A stretch of 32,567 nucleotides of DNA, from positions 1 through 32,567 of the forward strand of contig CADCVT010000256.1 of assembly GCA_902806215.1 (NCBI GenBank). Direction: 5' to 3'. Within the stretch, counting starts at the first letter, position 1, and each line of letters opens with the position of its first letter. Made by a program: the position numbers and the translations under genes. Below the pieces are notes generated by a model. The model was not told the origin of the DNA, did no database searches, and was given only the letters and a program-made list of their open reading frames with translations. This document shows positions 26,135 to 32,567 of this stretch, one piece after another. The stretch is from an uncultured Solirubrobacteraceae bacterium (GTDB taxonomy: Bacteria; Actinomycetota; Thermoleophilia; Solirubrobacterales; Solirubrobacteraceae).

Positions 26135-26803
26135 ATGCCCGCCGTCTTCCTCCTCCGTCATGGCCAGGCCTCGTTCGGGAAGGCCGACTACGACGTGCTC
26201 TCCGAGCGGGGCGCCGAGCAGGCCTCGGTGCTGCACGCGGCGCTCGAGGAGCGGGGCGTGCGGTTCGACCGGCTCGTCAGCGGCTCGCTGCGGCGCCAGA
26301 TCGACACGGCGCTGCCGTGGACGAGCGGCGGCGCGCAGGTCACGGCCGACCCGCGCTGGAACGAGTACGACAGCGCCGACGTCGTCGGCGCGCACGCTGA
26401 CGTGCCGGCGAGCCCGGAGCGGATCGAGGGCGCGCCCGAGATGAGCTCGGGCGACTTCCAGGTCATCCTCGACCGGGCGCTGACGGCGTGGATCGACGCG
26501 GGCGAGGACGGGCCCGCGGGGGAGACGTGGACGGCGTTCCGGGGGCGGACCGTCGCCGCCCTCGACGACCTCGTGGCGAGCCTCGGCAGTGGCGAGACCG
26601 CCGCCGCGTTCACCTCGGGCGGGGTGATCGCCGTGCTGGCGGTCGCCGCGCTCAAGCTGCCCGACCAGGCGTTCGTCGCGCTCAACCGCGTCGGCGTCAA
26701 CGGCGCGGTGACCAAGCTCGTGAGCGGCAGGCGCGGGACGACGCTCGTGTCGTTCAACGAGCACGCGCACCTCGAGCCCGGTGGACTCGTGACGTACCGC
26801 TAG
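26135..26803 (+). CDS. Histidine phosphatase (phosphoglycerate mutase-like) family protein
   Basis: MPAVFLLRHGQASFGKADYDVLSERGAEQASVL. Confidence 0.93.
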   Translation: MPAVFLLRHGQASFGKADYDVLSERGAEQASVLHAALEERGVRFDRLVSGSLRRQIDTALPWTSGGAQVTADPRWNEYDSADVVGAHADVPASPERIEGAPEMSSGDFQVILDRALTAWIDAGEDGPAGETWTAFRGRTVAALDDLVASLGSGETAAAFTSGGVIAVLAVAALKLPDQAFVALNRVGVNGAVTKLVSGRRGTTLVSFNEHAHLEPGGLVTYR

Positions 26804-26816
26804 TAGCTTCCCCGGT

Positions 26817-27407
26817 ATGGACGCCCGCACTGACGAGCAGCATCTGATCGTCGCGATCGTCGCGTCCGTCGGGGGGCTCGAGGCCGTCACCAGTGTGCTG
26901 GGCGCGCTGCCGCGCTCGTTCGACGCCTCGCTGATCGTGCTCATCCACCAGCAGCCCGACCGGGTCGGCCACCTCGTGGAGCTGCTCGGGCGCGACTGTG
27001 CCCTGCCCGTCCTCGCCGCCGAGCACGGCGCCCGGCTGCGGCCCGGCGTCGTCACCGTCGTGCCGTCGGGCACGCACCTGCTCGTCACCGCCGGCGGGGG
27101 CGTCGCCCTCATCGAGTCGGGCAAGGCGCCGCCGAGCCGGCCGTCGGCCGATCTCCTGCTCTCCACGCTGGCCACCGCCGTGGGGGAGCGTGCCGTCGCC
27201 CTCGTCCTGTCCGGCGGCGGGCACGACGGTGCCACCGGCGCGACCGCCGTGCACGTCTGCGGCGGCACCGTGCTGGCCAGCGACGAGGCGACCTCGACGG
27301 TGTTCTCGATGCCGTCCGCGACGATCACCCGCGATCACACCGTCGACCAGGTCGTCCCGCTGCACGAGGCGGCCGAAGCGCTTGTCGCGCTGGTGAAAGA
27401 CCGTTAA
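26817..27407 (+). CDS. Stand-alone CheB-type methylesterase domain protein
   Basis: IVAIVASVGGLEAV; VLIHQQPDRV; LVLSGGGHDGATG. The Ser, His and Asp catalytic positions are present; no receiver domain. Confidence 0.88.
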   Translation: MDARTDEQHLIVAIVASVGGLEAVTSVLGALPRSFDASLIVLIHQQPDRVGHLVELLGRDCALPVLAAEHGARLRPGVVTVVPSGTHLLVTAGGGVALIESGKAPPSRPSADLLLSTLATAVGERAVALVLSGGGHDGATGATAVHVCGGTVLASDEATSTVFSMPSATITRDHTVDQVVPLHEAAEALVALVKDR

Positions 27408-27439
27408 GCAGCGCGTTGGACGTGGGTAAGGTGTCGGGG

Positions 27440-27856
27440 ATGGCTCAGCACGCGCGGTACGACGGCTCCTGGGAGGCCGTCCCCGAGAACGTGGCGCTCG
27501 CGCGCCGCAGCGTCGTCGCGCACCTGCGCGAGGCGCAGACGGCCGACCCGCCGCTGAGCGACGTCGCGCTCGCCGTCTCCGAGGCGGCGACCAACGCCGT
27601 CACCCACGGCTTCGTGGGCCGATCGCCGGGCAGGTTCCGCGTCTCGGTCGAGACGGGCGCCGAGGAGCTCGAGGTCCTCGTCGAGGACAACGGCAGCGGC
27701 ATGGTCCCGCGGCCGGACTCGCCCGGCCTGGGCCTCGGCCTTCCGCTCATCGCCACGGTCGCCGACCGCTTCGAGACGCACACCACGCCGTCGGGCGGCA
27801 CCCGGCTGTGCATGTGGTTCCGGCTCGACCCGCAAGAGGCGACGCTCGTCAACTGA
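27440..27856 (+). CDS. Anti-sigma regulatory factor-like ATP-binding protein (RsbW/SpoIIAB type, HATPase_c)
   Basis: DVALAVSEAATNAVTHGF; VEDNGSGM; GLGLGLPLIATVADRFE. TAAGGT-7 nt-ATG. Confidence 0.9.
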   Translation: MAQHARYDGSWEAVPENVALARRSVVAHLREAQTADPPLSDVALAVSEAATNAVTHGFVGRSPGRFRVSVETGAEELEVLVEDNGSGMVPRPDSPGLGLGLPLIATVADRFETHTTPSGGTRLCMWFRLDPQEATLVN

Positions 27857-27893
27857 CCTCGCCGGGCCGCGTCGCAGCGGTTAGGGTCGGTGG

Positions 27894-28220
27894 GTGGACC
27901 CGACGGACAAGCCCCCGTTCTCGCTCGACGCCTCTGTCCGCGGTGACACCGCGACGATCCGGCTCACGGGGGAGGTCGACCTCTTCACGGGGTCCGAGCT
28001 CAGCGCCGTCCTCGATGATCTCGTCAGCCGTGGCGACGTCCACACGGTGGTGGTCGACATGCGCGAGGTCACGTTCCTCGACTCGACCGGGCTGCGCATC
28101 CTGCTCGCCGCCCATCAGGCCGAGGGCTACGACCTCGCCGTCGTGCAGGGCTCGCGCGCGGTGGTCAAGGCGTTCGAGGTCACCGGACTCGACCGCGTCC
28201 TGCGGTTCGTCGAACCCTAG
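27894..28220 (+). CDS. STAS-domain anti-sigma factor antagonist (SpoIIAA/RsbV-like)
   Basis: ATIRLTGEVDLFTGSELSAVLDDLV...VVVDMREVTFLDSTGLRILL. TAGGGT-6 nt-GTG. Confidence 0.93.
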   Translation: MDPTDKPPFSLDASVRGDTATIRLTGEVDLFTGSELSAVLDDLVSRGDVHTVVVDMREVTFLDSTGLRILLAAHQAEGYDLAVVQGSRAVVKAFEVTGLDRVLRFVEP

Positions 28221-29713
28221 GCCGCGAGGTCGGCGACCGGCGGCTCGGCGAGCGCGGAGCCGGTCGCCTTCGAGAACGCCATGCCGTCCTCGAGCGCGCC
28301 GTGGCGCATCATGCGGATGTCGCGCAGGTAGTTCTGGTGGATGCGCCACGGCTCGGCCTGCCCCTGTCGCGGGAACTGGTCGGTGGCGCGCAGGACGTAG
28401 CCGGACGTGAGGTTGAGGAACGGGTCGCCGCCGGCGACGCCGGGGCCGGGGCTCGGCACCGCGATGTCGTGGCCCTGTTCGTCCATGTGCTGCAGCAGGC
28501 GGCAGACGTACTCGCAGATGAGCTCGCACTTGAGCGTCCAGGACGCGTTCGTGTAGCCGATCGCGATGGCGAAGTTCGGCACGCCGCTCACCATGAGGCC
28601 CTTGTAGGTGACGGTCTCGCTGACGTCGATCGGCCGCTCGTCGACGGTCAGCTGCATCCCGCCGAGGGCCAGCATGTCGAGCCCGGTCGCGGTGACGACG
28701 AGGTCGGCCTCGAGCGCGCGGCCGGACGCAAGGCGGATCCCCTTCTCGGTGAACGTCTCGATGCGGTCGGTGACGATCTCCGCGCGCTCGGTCGACAGCG
28801 CCTGGAACAGATCGCCGTCGGGGACGAGGCAGACGCGCTGGTCCCACGGGTCGTACCGCGGGTTGAAGTGCGTGTCGACGTCGTAGCCGGCGGGGAGCTG
28901 CCGTCGTGTCATCGCGGTGAGCATCCGCCGCATGAGCTTCGGCGCCCGCCGGCTGAGCTGGAAGCTCCCCATCGTGAAGAGGACGTTCTTCCAGCGGATG
29001 ATCGGGTGCGCGACCTTCGCGGGGAACCGCCGGTGCAGGAGCTCGGCGACGGGGTCGCGGTTGGGCAGCGCCACCACGTAGCTCGGCGAGCGCTGGAGCA
29101 TCGTCACGTGCGCGGCGTCGGGCGCCATCGCCGGGACGAGCGTGACCGCGGTCGCACCGCTGCCGATCACCACCACGCGCTTGCCGGCGTTGTCGACGTC
29201 CTCGGTCCACTGCTGCGGGTGGACGATCTGGCCGCCGAAGCGCTCGACCCCGGGCAGCTCGGGCGTGTAGCCCTCGTCATAGCGGTAGTAGCCGGTGCAG
29301 CCGAACAGGAACGAGCACGTCATCTCGAGCGTCTCGCCGGTGTCGGTGCGCTCGATCTCGACCGTCCAGCGCGCGTCTGCCGACGACCACGCGGCGTTCA
29401 CGACGCGGTGCTCGAAGCGGATGTGCTCGTCGACGCCGTGCTCCTGCGCGGTCTCGCGGATGTACTCGAGGATCGCGGGCCCGTCGGCGATCGCCTTGCC
29501 GGCCTCCCACGGCTTGAAGGAGAAGCCGAGCGTGAACATGTCGGAGTCCGAGCGGATGCCCGGGTAGCGGAAGAGGTCCCACGTCCCGCCGACGCGCGTC
29601 CGGGCCTCGAGGATCGCGTAGGACTTGCCTCGGCAGCGCTGCTCGAGGTGGCAGGCGGCGCTGATGCCCGACAGGCCGGCACCGACGATCAGCACGTCGA
29701 CGTGATCGGTCAT
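28217..29713 (-). CDS. Flavin-containing monooxygenase / Baeyer-Villiger-type monooxygenase
   Basis: DVLIVGAGLSGISAACHL; VGGTWDLFRYPGIRSDSDMFTLGFSFKPW; KRVVVIGSGATAVTL; TATGLD. Confidence 0.95.
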   Translation of the reverse strand: MTDHVDVLIVGAGLSGISAACHLEQRCRGKSYAILEARTRVGGTWDLFRYPGIRSDSDMFTLGFSFKPWEAGKAIADGPAILEYIRETAQEHGVDEHIRFEHRVVNAAWSSADARWTVEIERTDTGETLEMTCSFLFGCTGYYRYDEGYTPELPGVERFGGQIVHPQQWTEDVDNAGKRVVVIGSGATAVTLVPAMAPDAAHVTMLQRSPSYVVALPNRDPVAELLHRRFPAKVAHPIIRWKNVLFTMGSFQLSRRAPKLMRRMLTAMTRRQLPAGYDVDTHFNPRYDPWDQRVCLVPDGDLFQALSTERAEIVTDRIETFTEKGIRLASGRALEADLVVTATGLDMLALGGMQLTVDERPIDVSETVTYKGLMVSGVPNFAIAIGYTNASWTLKCELICEYVCRLLQHMDEQGHDIAVPSPGPGVAGGDPFLNLTSGYVLRATDQFPRQGQAEPWRIHQNYLRDIRMMRHGALEDGMAFSKATGSALAEPPVADLAA

Positions 29714-29926
29714 GGAAACGCCACTGTACCCCCGAAGACCGGTCAGTCGAGCACACCGCCGTCGGACGGCCGAGAGCAACGGCGGTGAGCGCGAGAACCC
29801 CGAGCAGGCACATTCCGGCGATGCCGTCGCCGAGCGAGACGCCGTCCTTGGCCACGACGCGCAGATCGGGTCCGGGTTGGCCCACCGGTCCAGGTGCCAG
29901 CGCGCGTTCTGCGAGAGTCCCGCCGC

Positions 29927-31468
29927 GTGCCGGACGAACGCCAGGACCTCGACGAGCTGCTCGCGCGGCGCGCGCTGACCGCCGACGACGCTCGGCCCGA
30001 GGCGGTCGAGCGCCGGCACGCCGCCGGTGGGCGCACCGCCCGCGAGAACCTCGACGACCTCGTCGATTCCGGCTCGTTCGTCGAATACGGGCGGTTTGCG
30101 ATCGCCGCGCAGCGCGCCCGCCGCGACCTCGACGACCTCGTGGCCCGCACGCCCGCCGACGGGATCATCGGCGGGACCGCACGCGTCGACGGCGCCGCCT
30201 GCGCCGTCCTCTCCTACGACTACACCGTGCTCGCCGGCACCCAGGGCGCGCTCGGGCACCGCAAGAAGGACCGGCTGTTCGAGCTCATCGAGCGGATGCG
30301 CCTGCCGACCGTCTTCTTCGCCGAGGGCGGCGGCGGCCGGCCGGGGGACACCGACTACCCGGTCGTCTCCGCACTCGACACGCGAGCCTTCGCACTGTGG
30401 GCGAAGCTGTCGGGGATCGTCCCGCGGATCGCGATCGTCGCCGGCCGCTGCTTCGCCGGCAACGCGGTCATCGCCGGCTGCTCGGACCTCATCGTCGCCA
30501 CCGAGAACGTCTCGATCGGCATGGGCGGCCCGGCGATGATCGAGGGCGGGGGCCTCGGCAAGGTGGACCCCGACGAGGTGGGACCGGTCGACGTGCAGAG
30601 CCGCAACGGCGTCATCGACGTCGTCGTGCCCGACGAGGCCGCGGCCACCGTGGTTGCGAAGCAGCTGCTCGGCTACTTCCGGGGCGTCGGCGAGCCCGGC
30701 GTCGCGCCCGACCAGGACCGGATGCGCGACCTCGTCCCCGAGCGCCAACGCCGCGCGTACAAGGTCGAGCCGATCATCGAGACGCTCGCCGACGTCGACA
30801 GCGTGACCGTCCTGCGCGAGCGCTTCGCGCCGGAGATGGTCACGGCGCTCGCCCGCATCGAGGGGCGCCCGATCGGCGTGATCGCCAACAACACGATGCA
30901 CATGGCCGGCGCGATCACGAGCGACGCGGCCGACAAGGCCTCGCGGTTCATGCAGCTGTGCGACGCGTTCGGCCTGCCGCTCGTCTCGCTCGTCGACACG
31001 CCGGGGATGATGGTCGGCCCGAAGGCCGAGGCGACCGGCCTCGTCCGACACACGTCGCGCCTGCTCGTCGCCGGCGCGTCGCTCGAGGTGCCGTTCGTCG
31101 CGGTGATCCTGCGGCGCGGCTACGGCCTCGGCGCCCAGGCGATGGTCGCCGGGAGCCTGCACGAGCCGCTGCTCACGGTCGCGTGGCCGTCGGCGCACCT
31201 CGGGCCGATGGGCCTCGAGGGCGCGGTGAAGCTCGGCTTCCGCAAGGACCTCGAGGCGATCGCCGACGAGGAGGAGCGCGCGGCCCGCGTCCGCGAGCTC
31301 ACCGCGCTGGCCGAGCAGAACGCCAAGGCGCTCAACGCCGCGACGCTGTTCGAGCTCGACGACGTGATCGACCCGGCCGAGACGCGGTCGCTCATCGCCT
31401 CGACCCTGGCCGCGGCGACCCAGAACGTGCCGCACACGACCGGCCGGCGCTTCGTCGACACGTGGTGA
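29927..31468 (+). CDS. Acyl-CoA carboxylase carboxyltransferase subunit
   Basis: ERRHAAGGRTARENLDDLVDSGSFVEYG; PIGVIANN; DKASRFMQLCDAFGLPLVSLVDTPG; RRGYGLGAQAM. Confidence 0.92.
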   Translation: MPDERQDLDELLARRALTADDARPEAVERRHAAGGRTARENLDDLVDSGSFVEYGRFAIAAQRARRDLDDLVARTPADGIIGGTARVDGAACAVLSYDYTVLAGTQGALGHRKKDRLFELIERMRLPTVFFAEGGGGRPGDTDYPVVSALDTRAFALWAKLSGIVPRIAIVAGRCFAGNAVIAGCSDLIVATENVSIGMGGPAMIEGGGLGKVDPDEVGPVDVQSRNGVIDVVVPDEAAATVVAKQLLGYFRGVGEPGVAPDQDRMRDLVPERQRRAYKVEPIIETLADVDSVTVLRERFAPEMVTALARIEGRPIGVIANNTMHMAGAITSDAADKASRFMQLCDAFGLPLVSLVDTPGMMVGPKAEATGLVRHTSRLLVAGASLEVPFVAVILRRGYGLGAQAMVAGSLHEPLLTVAWPSAHLGPMGLEGAVKLGFRKDLEAIADEEERAARVRELTALAEQNAKALNAATLFELDDVIDPAETRSLIASTLAAATQNVPHTTGRRFVDTW

Positions 31469-31478
31469 GCCGTCGAGG

Positions 31479-31934
31479 TCAGCCCGTGGCCTCGCGGCGG
31501 ACCTTGCTCAGGATGCGCCGCACGACGACGCGGTGGCCGCGGGTGCCGATGACCGCCGCGCGGTAGAGGCTGCCCGCGACGCCGGGGAACGCCGCGTGGG
31601 TCTGGGCTCGGACGCGCGTCCCGCTCCCGTCGGCAGCGTCGAGCAGGAACGTGAGCCGGTAGCGGCTGAACCGGTGCCGGCCCTCGAAGGCGAGGACGCT
31701 CGGCGGGTCGGCCTGCGCGACGGCGAAGCCGGGGAGGGCCTGGCCCTCGCGCACCTCGGGGCTGGCGAAGTCGCCGGAGGCCGCCGCCGGCACGACGTCG
31801 AGGAGCGCGGCGAGCGGCTTCGACAGCTCTCCGCCGAGCTCGCGTCGCATGGTCGTGGCGAGTGCCTGCCAGACCTCGTGCGGCGCCGCCGCCACCTCCG
31901 TGGCATATTCGTCGATGTAGGGCAGTCGTTCCAT
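31479..31934 (-). CDS. SRPBCC superfamily protein (polyketide cyclase/DUF-like)
   Basis: MERLPYIDEYATEVAAAPHEVWQALATTMRREL...FEGRHRFSRYRLTFLLDAADGSGTRVRAQTHAAFPG. Confidence 0.75.
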   Translation of the reverse strand: MERLPYIDEYATEVAAAPHEVWQALATTMRRELGGELSKPLAALLDVVPAAASGDFASPEVREGQALPGFAVAQADPPSVLAFEGRHRFSRYRLTFLLDAADGSGTRVRAQTHAAFPGVAGSLYRAAVIGTRGHRVVVRRILSKVRREATG

Positions 31935-31954
31935 ATAGAGCGAACGTACTAGAT

Positions 31955-32567
31955 ATGGCACCGCCACGGAAGCACGACACCGACCGCATCCTCGACGCCG
32001 CGCGCGATCTCGTCCTCGCCGACGGGCCTCGCGCCGCGTCGGTCGCGGCGATCGCGGCGGCCAGCGGCGCGCCCGTCGGCACGCTCTACCACCGGTTCGG
32101 GACGCGCGACGGCATCCTCGTCGCGGCCTGGCTGCGGGCGCTCGAGCGGTTCCAGGGCCCACTGCTCGAGGCGTACTCGGAGGAGCGCGACGATCCGGTC
32201 GGCGCCGGCGTGGCCATGGCGGCCTCCGGCATCGCGTTCGCCGGCACGTTCCCGCAGGAGGCGCGGCTGCTCCTCGCCGTCCGCAGGGACGACCTCCTCG
32301 ACGCCGCGCCCGACGACGCGTTGCGCGAGCGGCTCACGACGATGAACGCCCCGGTGGAGGAGGCGCTGCGCGATGTCGCCCGGCGCCTGCACGGACGCGC
32401 CGACGCTCGCGCGCTCGAGGCGGTGACGCGGGCGGTCGTCGACGTGCCGCACGCCGCGCTGCGGCGGCACACGCAGGGCTGGGGCCCGCTGCCGGGCTGG
32501 CTCGCGGCGGACGTGGCCGGCGCCGCGCGGGCGATGCTCGGGCAGGCGGATCACCGCGACGGCCGCC
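31955..32567 (+). CDS. TetR family transcriptional regulator, 3'-partial (absent from the supplied ORF track)
   Basis: Hand translation: MAPPRKHDTDRILDAARDLVLADGPRAASVAAIAAASGAPVGTLYHRFGTRDGILVAAWLRALERFQGPLLEAY...; open to the window end. Confidence 0.88.
   Translation, partial: MAPPRKHDTDRILDAARDLVLADGPRAASVAAIAAASGAPVGTLYHRFGTRDGILVAAWLRALERFQGPLLEAYSEERDDPVGAGVAMAASGIAFAGTFPQEARLLLAVRRDDLLDAAPDDALRERLTTMNAPVEEALRDVARRLHGRADARALEAVTRAVVDVPHAALRRHTQGWGPLPGWLAADVAGAARAMLGQADHRDGR

Noticed and set aside
29714-29926. Possible small minus-strand membrane peptide (MGQPGPDLRVVAKDGVSLGDGIAGMCLLGVLALTAVALGR) in the 213-bp divergent gap
   Set aside because: The frame runs without a stop into the monooxygenase gene in the wrong frame; a TM-like stretch alone is not enough to call a gene.
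28217-31435. 1072-aa minus-strand ORF apparently fusing sequence to the flavin monooxygenase
   Set aside because: The real monooxygenase starts at 29713 (MTDHVDVLIVGAG); the upstream extension is antisense to the acyl-CoA carboxylase gene.
1-32567. CRISPR array, prophage, transposon or tRNA/rRNA genes
   Set aside because: No regularly spaced direct repeats, no transposase/integrase/phage proteins, and no tRNA-like cloverleaf or rRNA sequence recognised on reading.

Overview
This 32.6 kb window is high-GC DNA with an actinobacterial gene style. The secreted/surface C-terminal domain style and the gene complement suggest Solirubrobacterales or a relative (inference). It is densely coding on both strands, with about 32 plausible CDSs. 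I saw no rRNA, tRNA, CRISPR array or transposase. The most striking content is at the left end. Two adjacent, same-strand, very large secreted proteins (3..4445, 5'-partial, and 4553..8026) have unrelated N-terminal extracellular modules: Gly-rich beta-helix/CARDB-like versus FN3/carboxypeptidase-regulatory-like. Both carry a homologous C-terminal module. Its spaced motif set, R-x12-G-x3-K-x4-K-x-K ... T-G-D-M-D ... H-P-E-[ST], matches the catalytic core of the edema factor/CyaA/ExoY (class II, Anthrax_toxA) nucleotidyl cyclases, as recalled. Other notable content: a degenerate acylphosphatase fused to a LigD-type 3'-phosphoesterase; a double glycoside hydrolase; a CheB/anti-sigma-kinase/STAS cluster; a zymogen-less trypsin-like protease; many genes with a TAnnnT box 6-8 nt upstream of the start codon (leaderless-transcript architecture), including a divergent pair whose two -10 boxes overlap on one TA step; several strong hairpins; and a methyltransferase relic. 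The remainder is ordinary housekeeping or accessory content: HlyC/CorC hemolysin, DUF4333, DUF5996, DUF1810, VOC, DUF2382, truncated hemoglobin, SDR, histidine phosphatase, flavin monooxygenase, acyl-CoA carboxyltransferase, SRPBCC, TetR.
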